Source of the DNA: Syntrophaceae bacterium
GTDB lineage: Bacteria > Desulfobacterota > Syntrophia > Syntrophales > PHBD01
Reading direction: 5' to 3'
Assembly (NCBI GenBank): GCA_013177825.1
Contig: JABLXX010000002.1
Span: 62,001 to 126,000 of the forward strand
Length of the DNA stretch: 64,000 nt
Position numbers and translations under genes: made by a program. Shown piece by piece: positions 35,953 through 44,558 of the stretch; position 1 is the stretch's first letter, and each line of letters opens with the position of its first letter. Under the pieces are notes generated by a model, which searched no databases, was not told where the DNA came from, and worked only from the letters and a program-made list of their open reading frames with translations.

Positions 35953-37011
35953 ATGCACATGGCCGATGCGTTGATAAACCCCGCCGTCGGCGGGGCCATG
36001 TGGGCGGCGACGGCCGGCCTGACGGCTTACTCGGCGCGGAAGATCAAAACGAACATGGACGAACGGACGATTCCTCTCATGGGCGTACTCGGGGCTTTCA
36101 TCTTCGCGGCGCAGATGATCAATTTCACGATCCCGGCCACGGGCTCCAGCGGTCATCTCGGTGGGGGAATGATCCTGGCGATGCTGCTGGGTCCCCATGC
36201 CGCCTTTCTCACCATGGCCTCCGTCCTGGCCGTCCAGGCCCTCTTTTTCGCCGACGGCGGCCTTCTCGCTCTGGGATGCAACATCTTCAATCTGGGTTTT
36301 TTCCCCTGTTTCGTCGCCTATCCCCTGCTGTGCCGAAAGATTCTCGGGAAAAACCCCACGCCGGGGAAAATTCTGGCCGGCGCCACCGTGTCCTCCATCA
36401 TCGCCCTGCAGCTGGGGGCCTTCGCCGTCGTCCTCGAGACGGTCGCCTCGGGCATCAGCGAGCTGCCCTTCACCACGTTTGTCCTCCTCATGCAGCCGAT
36501 TCACCTGGCCATCGGAGTCGTGGAGGGTCTGGCGACCGCCGCAGTCATTACGTTCGTCTGGAACGCCCGGCCCGAAGTGCTGCAGGCTGCCTCGGGGAGC
36601 CATGCCGCCGGTTTTCCCATGAAGAAAATCCTGGTCGGCCTCGCGGTGGTCGCCGTGCTCACCGGCGGCGTCCTGTCCTGGTTTGCCTCTACAAACCCCG
36701 ACGGACTCGAGTGGTCCATGCTTCGCACGGCGGGGAAGGAGGAGCTGTCCGCTTCCGGAAGCTCCGCCCATTCGGTTCTTGCACGCATCCAGGAAAAAAT
36801 CGCGATCCTGCCCGACTACGGATTCCGGGCAGCGCCCGTGGAAGGCAAGACGGGGGCCCGCGAGGGAGAATCGTGGCCCGGCGTCCGTGCGGGCCGCTCC
36901 GTGGCGGGAATCGTCGGCGGCGGCTTGACCCTGCTCTTGGCGGGCATGATCGGGATCGTCCTGAGGCGGGCGAGCCAGCCCGGAAGGAGCAGGCCGACGT
37001 CCGAACGATGA
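35953..37011 (+). CDS. cbiM: CbiM-type substrate-binding subunit of an ECF cobalt/nickel transporter
   Basis: A 352-residue membrane protein starting MHMADALINPAVGG. In CbiM/NikM the free N-terminal amine and His2 hold the metal, and both are kept. Seven or so helices follow (residues about 10-220, with GSSGHLGGGMILAMLLGPHA containing the conserved metal-site His region). The C-terminal third has a PDGLEWS motif and a final membrane helix, i.e. a fused CbiN/PDGLE-type domain, so no separate cbiN is needed. The start at 35953 follows AAAGGAGC by eight bases. Cobalt versus nickel cannot be decided; the MHMADA N-terminus differs from the common MHIPDG. Confidence 0.85.
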   Translation: MHMADALINPAVGGAMWAATAGLTAYSARKIKTNMDERTIPLMGVLGAFIFAAQMINFTIPATGSSGHLGGGMILAMLLGPHAAFLTMASVLAVQALFFADGGLLALGCNIFNLGFFPCFVAYPLLCRKILGKNPTPGKILAGATVSSIIALQLGAFAVVLETVASGISELPFTTFVLLMQPIHLAIGVVEGLATAAVITFVWNARPEVLQAASGSHAAGFPMKKILVGLAVVAVLTGGVLSWFASTNPDGLEWSMLRTAGKEELSASGSSAHSVLARIQEKIAILPDYGFRAAPVEGKTGAREGESWPGVRAGRSVAGIVGGGLTLLLAGMIGIVLRRASQPGRSRPTSER

Positions 37012-37072
37012 GGGATCGCGTTATGCCAGCGGGATATCGGAAGAAAAACATGCCGGCGGGAGCAGCGCTCCC

Positions 37073-37885
37073 ATGAGCGGCGCCGGTCAGGCCCTCGGTT
37101 CCATGAGGGGTCTGGAAGGCCTCGGCAGGGCGGATGCCTCCGCCCTTCGGGTGGATCCCCGCGCCATGATCGTCACGACGTTTCTCTTCATTGCCGTTGT
37201 CTCCTCCTTCGGCAAGTATGACCTCCTCGGGCTCCTTCCGCTCACCCTCTATCCCGTGTCCCTTATGGCCCTGGGGCGCGTTTCCTTCCGGCGGATCGGC
37301 CTGCGGCTTCTCATCGTCTCCCCCTTCGCCGTCATGATCGGGATCTTCAATCCCGTTTTCGACAGCCGCATCGTTGCAGAGCTCGGTCCTTTCGCCGTTT
37401 CGGGAGGGTGGATTTCCTTCGCTTCCATCCTGGTCAAGTTTCTGCTGACGGTGAGCGCCGCGCTCATCCTGGTGGCGGTCTGCGGATTCGACGCCGTGTG
37501 TTTCGGACTGGAAAAAATGGGGGTGCCGAAGATCTTCGTCTCCCAGCTCCTGTTCCTGAACCGGTATATCCACGTGGCGGCGGACGAAGCGGGACGCATG
37601 CTGCGGGCTCACGCGCTCCGGTCCTTCCGCCGGGAGGGCCTGTCCATCCGGGTTTTCGGCTCCCTGGCGGGACAGCTCCTGCTCCGCTCCCTCGACCGGG
37701 CGCAGCGGATCTACAACGCCATGATCTCCAGAGGATTTTCCGGCCGGATCCGCCTTCTGCGGGAGCGATCCCTCGGGATCGGCGACGTCCTCTTCGCGCT
37801 TCTCTGGATCTCGTTTTTCCTGTTCGTGCGTCTTTACAACATCCCCCTGTGGATCGGGACGTTCGTTCTCGGGAGCAGCGCATGA
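37073..37885 (+). CDS. cbiQ: CbiQ, ECF transporter transmembrane (T) component
   Basis: A 270-residue membrane protein coupling the ATPase to CbiM. It has the T-component pattern: N-terminal RADASALRVDPRAMIV, several helices, a cytoplasmic coupling part with ADEAGRMLRAHALRSFRREG and the conserved DRAQRIYNAMISRGFSG (Ala-Arg-Gly-like signature, here SRG). It starts 61 bases after cbiM and its stop overlaps the cbiO start as ATGA. Confidence 0.9.
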   Translation: MSGAGQALGSMRGLEGLGRADASALRVDPRAMIVTTFLFIAVVSSFGKYDLLGLLPLTLYPVSLMALGRVSFRRIGLRLLIVSPFAVMIGIFNPVFDSRIVAELGPFAVSGGWISFASILVKFLLTVSAALILVAVCGFDAVCFGLEKMGVPKIFVSQLLFLNRYIHVAADEAGRMLRAHALRSFRREGLSIRVFGSLAGQLLLRSLDRAQRIYNAMISRGFSGRIRLLRERSLGIGDVLFALLWISFFLFVRLYNIPLWIGTFVLGSSA

Positions 37886-38625
37886 GCCATCATATCGTCG
37901 AATTGAGGGACGTTGAATTTGCGTATCCGGACGGAACACCGGCGCTCCGGAGGGTTTCCTTCCGGATCGTCCACGGCGAGTCCGTCGGGCTGATCGGCGC
38001 CAACGGGGCGGGTAAATCGACGCTGCTGCTTCATCTCAACGGATGCCTCTTCCCGGCGGGCGGAACCGTGCAGGTCGGCGATTATCCCCTGACCCGGAAA
38101 AACGTGGACGACGTGCGCCGCCGGGTGGGCATGGTCTTCCAGGATCCCGACGACCAGCTGTTCATGCCCCGCGTGTTTGACGACGTGGCCTTCGGCCCCC
38201 TGAACCTGGGACTGCCGCGGGAGGAGGTGGAAATCCGCGTCCATGACGCGCTCCGGCAGGTCGGCGCGGACCACCTGGCCGACCGGCCGCCCTACAAGAT
38301 CTCCGGGGGAGAGAAGCGCGCCGCCGCCATCGCCACGGTGCTGTCCATGTCGCCGGACATCCTGGTCATGGACGAGCCGAGCTCCGGGCTCGATCCCCTT
38401 TCCCGGAGGCAGCTCATCGGGCTCCTCATGAACTTCCGGCACACAAAGATCATTGCCACCCACGATCTCGATCTCGTTCTGGACGTCTGCGAACGCACGA
38501 TCGTCCTCAACGGCGGGCGCGTCGCCGCCGACGGTCCGACCGCGGAGATCTTCCGTGACGAGGCTCTCCTCAAGGTCAACCACCTGGAGAAGCCGCTCCG
38601 GATGCAACCGCTGCCGGACTGTTGA
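37882..38625 (+). CDS. cbiO: CbiO, ECF transporter ATPase
   Basis: A 247-residue ATPase: GANGAGKSTLLLHLNG (Walker A), the ECF-typical VFQDPDDQLFMPRVFDDVAFGP, KISGGEKRAAAIATVL (signature) and DILVMDEPSSGLDP (Walker B). It provides energy for CbiMQ. Only one ATPase gene is present, so it should act as a homodimer. Its stop codon lies inside a CTGTTGAAAAA sequence that resembles the end of the repeat at 41480-41600, suggesting the last residues may derive from a repeat fragment. Confidence 0.92.
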   Translation: MSHHIVELRDVEFAYPDGTPALRRVSFRIVHGESVGLIGANGAGKSTLLLHLNGCLFPAGGTVQVGDYPLTRKNVDDVRRRVGMVFQDPDDQLFMPRVFDDVAFGPLNLGLPREEVEIRVHDALRQVGADHLADRPPYKISGGEKRAAAIATVLSMSPDILVMDEPSSGLDPLSRRQLIGLLMNFRHTKIIATHDLDLVLDVCERTIVLNGGRVAADGPTAEIFRDEALLKVNHLEKPLRMQPLPDC

Positions 38626-38828
38626 AAAATACCCGTCTGCTTCTTATCCCTGGTCCCTCGCCACTCGACATCAATCCGTCCGATTGACATGCGAAGCCTT
38701 CCCCCTTATACTCCCGCCCGCAGGGCGAGATCGCCGATCCGGCGCCGTTCAGCCTGTGCGATGTCAGGTTCCGAGCCATATTCCCGTTTCCCCTTTGACA
38801 GGTGCGGAAAACCGCCCGGGAGAATCCT

Positions 38829-39563
38829 ATGAAAAAGAAAATCCTGATGGTTGTCGGCATCTTGGCCGCGATTGTCATCCTGGTTGCCGGCTACGTGCTT
38901 GGACGGTTCCTGATCGAGGTCCGGAAGATGACGCCGGTGCCCACCGGCGAGGTCGTTCCGGGCGTGTTCGCCATTCAGGACGACTACGTGAACCTTTACC
39001 TGATCAAGGGAAAGGACGGCTATGTCATGATTGACGGGGGCGATAAAGCCGCCGCCGTCGAGGAAGGCCTCCGTCAACTCGGCATTCCGAAGGACAGGAT
39101 CAGCGCCGTCTTTCTGACCCATTCCGACAGCGATCACAGTGCGGCCCTGAAGGTACTCGGAGACGTCCCGCTCTTCGTCGGGTCCGAGGAAGAACGGATC
39201 ATCAAGGGTCCCCAGTACCGCATGTATTTCATGCGAAACTCGCTGCCGGACCGGCGCAGGCTCCTCGCCGGCGGCGAGACGGTCGACAGCGGCGGCTTGA
39301 TCGTGCAGGTGTTCCGTACGCCCGGACACACGCCGGGCTCGCGCTGCTATCTCGTCAACGGCCGTTGGCTCTTCACGGGGGACACGATCAGCCTGAAGGA
39401 CGGCAAGGCGGGTCCCTTCGTGGAGCTGTTCAACATGGATACGGCGACCGAGATCGGCTCCATCGGGAAGATCGCAGCGCTTAAGGGCGTGGAGGCGGTC
39501 TTTACGGGGCATCACGGCTTTACAAAGGATTTCCCGGGGGCTTTCGCTGACTGGCAGAAATGA
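38829..39563 (+). CDS. Membrane-anchored metallo-beta-lactamase-fold hydrolase
   Basis: A 244-residue protein with an N-terminal membrane anchor (KKKILMVVGILAAIVILVAG) and an extracytoplasmic MBL fold. The metal site reads THSDSDHS, i.e. H-x-D-x-D-H, with Asp where the second His is usual; later ligands are TPGHTPGS (His), FTGDTI (Asp) and FTGHHG (His). The Asp variant occurs in some MBL subgroups, so activity is likely but the substrate is unknown. The ATG at 38829 has GGGAGA six bases upstream. It leads a cluster with a cupin and a thiolase. Confidence 0.83.
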   Translation: MKKKILMVVGILAAIVILVAGYVLGRFLIEVRKMTPVPTGEVVPGVFAIQDDYVNLYLIKGKDGYVMIDGGDKAAAVEEGLRQLGIPKDRISAVFLTHSDSDHSAALKVLGDVPLFVGSEEERIIKGPQYRMYFMRNSLPDRRRLLAGGETVDSGGLIVQVFRTPGHTPGSRCYLVNGRWLFTGDTISLKDGKAGPFVELFNMDTATEIGSIGKIAALKGVEAVFTGHHGFTKDFPGAFADWQK

Positions 39564-39657
39564 AAGGGTCCGATCTGTTTTCTTTTGCGAAGGGTTCCGT
39601 TCTTTTGTCCCGGAACCGCAATCGGGCCGGCAGCAGCAAGGAGGAGGAAAGGAAGCC

Positions 39658-40095
39658 ATGAGCGGGAAGTCCTGCGGTCTGATCATCGTTCTGTGCCTGC
39701 TGGTCCTTGGCGGGCCCATCTCCACAGGCTGGTCCTACGACAATGGCGTCAAGGTGCGGACCGTCCTGAAATCGACCACCGCCGGCAACGGTCAACCGCT
39801 GGAATACATGCGGACGGACCGGCCCGAGGTCACGGCAGCCGTCGTCGAGATCGCTCCCGGAGCGCAGACTGGATGGCATCTCCACCGGGTTCCCGTCTAT
39901 GCCTATGTGCTGGAGGGAACCCTGAAGGTCCTCATGGGCGACGGAACCGCGCTCACCTTTGAAAAGGGGCAGGCGATCCTGGAGGTCCAAAACACCGCCC
40001 ACAACGGGGTCAACATCGGGAAAGAGCCGGTCCGGCTCATCGTCTTCTACACGGGGGCCGTGGGGGAGCCCCTGTCGGAGAAGCTGGAGCGTTGA
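39658..40095 (+). CDS. Secreted cupin-domain protein
   Basis: A 145-residue protein with a signal peptide (GLIIVLCLLVLGGPISTGWS) and a single cupin fold. Motif 1 is GWHLHRVPVYAYVLEG: the two histidines (74 and 76) are present but the usual metal-binding Glu four to five residues on is replaced by Val/Tyr. Motif 2 (KGQAILEVQNTAHNGVN) keeps the His and the final Asn. Metal binding may therefore be altered. A strong AAGGAGGAGG site precedes the ATG. Function unknown; small periplasmic cupins of this type are often annotated only by fold. Confidence 0.8.
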   Translation: MSGKSCGLIIVLCLLVLGGPISTGWSYDNGVKVRTVLKSTTAGNGQPLEYMRTDRPEVTAAVVEIAPGAQTGWHLHRVPVYAYVLEGTLKVLMGDGTALTFEKGQAILEVQNTAHNGVNIGKEPVRLIVFYTGAVGEPLSEKLER

Positions 40096-40158
40096 TTCCG
40101 GATGGCGCGTGCAATACAACCGTTCTGTGAATCCAGACCGAGAAAGGAGCAAATGGGG

Positions 40159-41334
40159 ATGGAAGATGTCTTTGTTGTCAGTGCGGTAAGGACGCCGGTG
40201 GGGCGCCAGGGCGGTTATCTGCGGGAGTGGACGGCCCCGGAGATGCTCGGGGCGGTGCTGGACGAGGTGGCCCGCCGGATCGATCTCGATCCGGTCCTGG
40301 TGGACGACGTCGTCAGCGGGACGGTCTACCAGGTGGGGGAGCAGGGCTTCACGCTGGCCCGCTCGGGGATCCTGGCCTCGAAGAAGTTCCCCTTCAGCGT
40401 CCCCGGCATTTCGGTGAACCGGCAGTGCGGAAGCAGCCTCAGTGCGATCCAGATCGCCCACGGCATGATCGCTTCAGGGACCATGGACATCGTGATCGCC
40501 AGCGGGTGCGAGTTCATGACGAAGTACACGATGTTTTCGGACCTGAACGGGACGCTGTACACGGGCAAGCCCATGGGGAACCCCTTCGGGAAATGGTACA
40601 CGGAGAAGTACGGCCGGGCGGACCAGATCGTAGCGGCCCAGATGATCGCCGACAAATGGGAGATCACCCGGGAGGAGTGCCACGACTTCGCCATCGCGAG
40701 CCACCAGAAGGCGCACAAGGCGACCGTCGGCGGGTATTTCAAGAAGGAGATCCTGCCGATGAAGGGCCTGGACAAGGACGGGAATGCGGTCGTCCAGGAC
40801 ACCGACGAGCCCATCCGCCCCTCGACGAATCACGAGACCCTCAATTCCCTGAAGGTCCTGCCGAACACGAAATGGATCACCGTGGGAATCTCGAGCACGA
40901 TCACCGACGGGGCCTCCGCCGTGGTCCTGATGAGCGAAAAGCGGATGAAGGAGCTGAAGCTGACGCCCCTGGCCCGGATCGTGGCCAACGCCGTGATCGG
41001 GTCGGAGCCGCAGATCATGCTGACGGGCCCCATCTACGCGACGCCGAAGGTGCTGGAGAAGGCGGGGATGAAGATGGACGACATCGACATTTTCGAGATC
41101 AACGAGGCCTTCGCGCCGATTCCGCTGGCCTGGGTGAAGGAGCTGAAGGCGGATCCGGAGAAGCTCAACGTGAACGGCGGAGCGCTCGCCCTGGGGCATC
41201 CGGTGGGGAACTCGGGATGCCGGCTGTCCGTCACGGCGATCCATGAGCTTCGGCGGCGCCAGGCCCGATACGCCCTGGTCTCGCTCTGCACGGGCGGCGG
41301 AATGGCTCCGGCGACGATCTTCGAGAGAGTATAA
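40159..41334 (+). CDS. Acetyl-CoA acetyltransferase (thiolase)
   Basis: A 391-residue thiolase, the usual length for the biosynthetic/degradative family. The acyl-carrying Cys90 is in VNRQCGSSLSA; later active-site blocks are INEAFAP, ALGHPVGNSGCR (catalytic His) and CTGGGMAP (second Cys). It condenses or cleaves acetoacetyl-CoA and longer 3-ketoacyl-CoA, fitting fatty- or amino-acid degradation in an anaerobe. The ATG at 40159 is chosen because the AGGAG site is nine bases upstream; another ATG at 40153 is only three bases from it. The block from residue 185 to 200 (TREECHDFAIASHQKA) is typical. Confidence 0.93.
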   Translation: MEDVFVVSAVRTPVGRQGGYLREWTAPEMLGAVLDEVARRIDLDPVLVDDVVSGTVYQVGEQGFTLARSGILASKKFPFSVPGISVNRQCGSSLSAIQIAHGMIASGTMDIVIASGCEFMTKYTMFSDLNGTLYTGKPMGNPFGKWYTEKYGRADQIVAAQMIADKWEITREECHDFAIASHQKAHKATVGGYFKKEILPMKGLDKDGNAVVQDTDEPIRPSTNHETLNSLKVLPNTKWITVGISSTITDGASAVVLMSEKRMKELKLTPLARIVANAVIGSEPQIMLTGPIYATPKVLEKAGMKMDDIDIFEINEAFAPIPLAWVKELKADPEKLNVNGGALALGHPVGNSGCRLSVTAIHELRRRQARYALVSLCTGGGMAPATIFERV

Positions 41335-41420
41335 CGGCCGCGCTCCCGCGGATGATCGGCTTGTCCGGGGCGCGGGGGCTGTCACGGGGGCTTCCGTGGA
41401 CAGAAGCGGGATGGAGTAAG

Positions 41421-41451
41421 AAAGGGGACGGATTTCAAATCCGTCCCCTTT
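41421..41451. terminator. Bidirectional terminator-like perfect hairpin
   Basis: AAAGGGGACGGATTT (41421-41435) is exactly repeated inverted at 41437-41451; in practice a 12-bp stem with a TTTCAAA loop, followed by T on one side and preceded by A on the other. It lies between the plus-strand thiolase gene and the minus-strand small membrane gene, so it can stop both. I recall very similar GGGGACGGATTT hairpins recurring in deltaproteobacterial genomes; that is memory, not shown here. Confidence 0.75.
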
Positions 41452-41479
41452 TCAATCTGTCCGATGAAGTTTGTCAGAG

Positions 41480-41600
41480 GGCTGTTAAAAAAAATGGCCG
41501 GATGCAAGGCCCCCGACGTCCCGGGCTGCAAGGTGCACTCCAGGTACGCTGAACAGCGAAGGATGAGGAGCACGCCGCAGACGATCCTTTTTCAACAGCA
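41480..41600. repeat. MITE-like palindromic repeat with TGTTGAAAAA ends
   Basis: About 121 bases bounded by inverted ends: GCTGTTAAAAAAA at 41481-41493 and TTTTTCAACAGC at 41588-41599. The interior has further imperfect pairing (GCAAGGC, GGTACGCTGAAC). It carries no gene. Elements with this kind of end are, from memory, dispersed in many copies in syntrophic Deltaproteobacteria. A partial second end occurs at the cbiO stop near 38621-38645. Confidence 0.6.
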
Positions 41601-41606
41601 CGTCCC

Positions 41607-41900
41607 CTAGAACTTGTCGATGTCGATTCCAACCTGCATCGCAAGCCGGTAGGATTTTCCCTTGCAATAGATGCCGAGGCCGAAGATGCCGACGGAAGCA
41701 ACCAGGGCGATGACGAGCCAGGTGATCCAGTCGCCCGCAGAGTCACTCTGTGCATAGGCGAAAAATAGCGCCGGGATGCAGAGCATCGTCATCAAAAGCC
41801 CCGTATGATAAAGGCGGTCGCCCACGATCCACCAGGCGGCGGCCCGAGGCGACCGTTTTCTCATTTTCTCGTAAAGCGGGTAATCCCGCGAAGGGCTCAT
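41607..41900 (-). CDS. Small two-helix membrane protein, unknown function
   Basis: A 97-residue protein with a charged N-terminus (SPSRDYPLYEKMRKRSPRAA) and two hydrophobic segments (TGLLMTMLCIPALFFAYA and ITWLVIALVASVGIFGLGIY), then a polar C-terminal tail ending VGIDIDKF. The layout suggests an inner-membrane protein with both ends on one side. The ATG at 41900 has no strong ribosome-binding site. No family is recognised; it is supported only by the coherent hydrophobic pattern and by ending just beside the repeat at 41480-41600. Confidence 0.5.
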   Translation of the reverse strand: MSPSRDYPLYEKMRKRSPRAAAWWIVGDRLYHTGLLMTMLCIPALFFAYAQSDSAGDWITWLVIALVASVGIFGLGIYCKGKSYRLAMQVGIDIDKF

Positions 41901-42985
41901 CGCGCGAAGAATGACAATGACTTCATTTTGACCTTATACGTATTGCCGGATCATCATCAGGTTTTCGTTGTTCTTCCGGATGGGTGCTTCGCGGCGGTGA
42001 GCAAGATCAGAGCGATAAGAAAAGCGTATGCTTTTTTCACAATTCATTCCTTTTTTATACCCCGTTAATACCTGGCATACGCTTATGATTGAATTGGTAC
42101 AAAAGGACAAGGGGAATTGTATGTGTCTATTTTTTACGTAATGACATTAATGACATGAATCGTGTTTCCATGAGCATTTGCTTAAGTAAACATATCTTAA
42201 GAAACTTGACATTTGTCACTCCGCCGGGCAAAGTCCATCCACCCGGCAGCTGAACGGGACTTCTTCTTCAAGCTGTTTGCTATGATTATCGCTGTGCCTG
42301 CCAACGGGTGTTGTGGATCCCCGTGTACAGCAATCACTCCATCACTGGGAGAATCGCTTCTGCCATAGCACCTCAAAATCGATTTGTTCCAATATATTGC
42401 ATTGATTCTGGTATGCATGGACGCAATGCCGTTCTGATGTTTGTCGTACAAAATCAATGAGTTGCTGTCGCAGAAGGGTTGAGGTTGTGCCAGGGATTTG
42501 AAAGTCTCCGGATGGTTGTGATCTTCTCGAAGAGGGTGACGTTCAGGGTTTTCCCTATGATGGCAACCGGGGTACAGGCTGCGTGATCCGGCTCGATGCC
42601 GGAAGAAGCGGAGGCTGGGAGCGTTCGAGACCCGGCGGGAACGGAGGCGGACAAGACCGGGAAGGGTTTTCAGAGCGGTCAGGAGCATTTTGGTAACAAG
42701 CGAATCGCAATCAGCAGGTCCGGCCACTCCGAGAAACGAATGTCCGGTCGGCAGTGATTCTTTGTCAATCTGTGAGTCATCTGTGGGTCGCGATTTTGTA
42801 TAATGATACGTAAAAGAGACAGACGAAAGACACTTCTCAGAAGCGATATGAAATGAACGGTTTAGGCCGCATCGAAAAATGAACGTCGGTACAGCAGCAT
42901 AAGGACGGTGTCTTTGTATCGGTAGCGGATCAGCTGTCACGGGAAGGGCATCTTGTCTGAACATAACATGGGAAAGGGTAAATTC
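41901..42985. other. Gene-poor 1.1 kb stretch before tolC
   Basis: This region is more A/T-rich than the surrounding genes, and no frame has both a recognisable protein pattern and a ribosome-binding site. A 255-codon minus-strand frame (42197-42964) exists but its residues read as noise. A TATAAT at 42799-42804 could be the -10 box of the tolC promoter, though no -35 partner at the right distance is evident. Short A/T-rich hairpins (for example near 42020-42035) are present. It may be decayed accessory DNA; I cannot name an origin. Confidence 0.45.
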
Positions 42986-44377
42986 ATGAAAAACGGCATG
43001 ATTTTTCGGTGCATTCGCAGGAGAGGGACCGTCCGGCTTGGCCCGGGAGGAGCCGGCGCCCTCGTGATCCTGGCATTGATTGTCTGCTCTACGACCGCTT
43101 TTGCCGAAGACCTGCTCGGGGTGTACGGGCTGGCACTCAAGAACGATCCCCGCTTCGTCGGCGCACGCTATGAGCGCGACGCCTCGGCTGAAAAACTGAG
43201 CCAGGCCAGGGCGGGGCTCCTGCCGAAGCTGACGGCCGAGGGCGTGTATACCCAGACGAGGCAGAATATCATCAGCAGCGACAACACCGTCTACGGCCAG
43301 GGATCATCGACCTTTCCCACGACGGAGTATTCCATTACGCTTGTTCAGCCCCTGTTCAACATGGCTTCCTGGGCCAGCCTGAAGCGTGCCCGGGCAACGG
43401 TCAAGGGCGCGGATTTGAAACTGGAAACGGCCAAGCAGGATCTGATGGTCCGTCTGGCCAGGTCCTACCTCAGCGCCCTGGCAACCCGCGACAACCTGGA
43501 ATTCATCAGTGTCGAAGAGGCAGCGGTAAGCCGTTATCACGACCTGGTCACCGGCAGATTCAGCTCCGGCCTGACGTCGAGGACGGATTTTCTCGATGCC
43601 AAGGCACGCCTGTCGGATGTGAAGGCCAGAAAGATCGCAGCCCAGAGCAACCAGGACGATGCATTTCAGTCGCTCCGGGAAATTGTCGGCCAGGACATCG
43701 TGAAGTTGGCCCCTATCCGTGAGGACCTGCCGCTGGTGCATCCGGATCCGAACAATATCGATACCTGGATCGATGCCACGGTGAAGCAGAATCCCTCCCT
43801 GGAGATGCAGCGCCAGGCCGTGGAAGAGGCGCAGCATGAAATTCGGAGGCAGCAGGCCGGGCATTACCCCTTCCTGAACCTGGAAGCGGAATACGACCGG
43901 ACCAAGACGGAAGGCACTCTTTTCGGGGGCGGGAGCGAGGTCGAAACGGCCTATGCTCTTGTTCGCCTCAGCGTACCGATCTTCGAGGGCGGCATCGTGA
44001 ATTCCCGCACCCGGGAGGCCAGGAGCCTCCACCAGGCTGCCGTCCAGGAAGAGGAGCGCCAGACGAGGGCCGCCAGGAAGGAAACGAGGGCGGCCTACCT
44101 CGGCGTCGTCAGCGCCATCGATCGGGTGAAGGCCCTCCGGGAGGCCGTGGAGGCGCAGCAAATGGTCCTGGAGGCCAAGAGGGAAGGATACCGGTCCGGT
44201 CTCTACACGGTTCTGGCCGTACTGGATGCGGAGCGGGATCTCTACAGGGCGCGCCGGGATTACGCGGTGGCGCGTTACGATTACATCATGAACAGTCTCC
44301 GCCTGAAGAAGGCGGTGGGAACCCTGAACGACGGGGATATCGCCTCCATCAACGATTGGTTCGTCAAGGAGCGGTGA
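42986..44377 (+). CDS. TolC-family outer-membrane efflux/secretion channel
   Basis: A 463-residue protein with a long N-terminal signal (GGAGALVILALIVCSTTAFA, mature at about EDLLGVYGLA). The rest has the duplicated TolC pattern: LGVYGLALKNDPRFVGARYE, the helical SLSALATRDNLEF-like block, and in the second half IFEGGIVNSRTREARSLHQA and LYTVLAVLDAERDLYRARRD. Such proteins form the outer-membrane tunnel for type I secretion or drug efflux. AAAGGG lies seven bases before the ATG at 42986. It directly precedes the giant RTX gene, so export of that protein is a plausible job; no ABC or membrane-fusion partner gene is in the window. Confidence 0.88.
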   Translation: MKNGMIFRCIRRRGTVRLGPGGAGALVILALIVCSTTAFAEDLLGVYGLALKNDPRFVGARYERDASAEKLSQARAGLLPKLTAEGVYTQTRQNIISSDNTVYGQGSSTFPTTEYSITLVQPLFNMASWASLKRARATVKGADLKLETAKQDLMVRLARSYLSALATRDNLEFISVEEAAVSRYHDLVTGRFSSGLTSRTDFLDAKARLSDVKARKIAAQSNQDDAFQSLREIVGQDIVKLAPIREDLPLVHPDPNNIDTWIDATVKQNPSLEMQRQAVEEAQHEIRRQQAGHYPFLNLEAEYDRTKTEGTLFGGGSEVETAYALVRLSVPIFEGGIVNSRTREARSLHQAAVQEEERQTRAARKETRAAYLGVVSAIDRVKALREAVEAQQMVLEAKREGYRSGLYTVLAVLDAERDLYRARRDYAVARYDYIMNSLRLKKAVGTLNDGDIASINDWFVKER

Positions 44378-44442
44378 GGCCGTCGAGATTAAAAAAGAGC
44401 ATCGACGCCGCCTTCGCAGAGGGCATCGTTGATCCTGCCGGG

Positions 44443-44482
44443 CCGGGAGCGGATGTGCATCCCGTCCCGGGACGCTTTTTTT
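44443..44482 (+). terminator. Terminator after tolC
   Basis: A 12-bp stem with two mismatches (CCGGGAGCGGAT at 44443-44454 with ATCCCGTCCCGG at 44459-44470) is followed closely by eight T residues (44475-44482). It should end most tolC transcripts about 75 bases before the giant gene, which implies either separate promoters or regulated read-through. Confidence 0.7.
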
Positions 44483-44558
44483 GATATTGTGAGTCCGTTC
44501 CCCTTCATCCCGGAGGTCCGTGCCGGGAACTTTGCGGACTCCCTGAGAGGCAATACCG

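Noticed and set aside
42197-42964. A 255-codon minus-strand frame in the gap before tolC
   Set aside because: No recognisable domain, no ribosome-binding site and irregular residue use; treated as non-coding.
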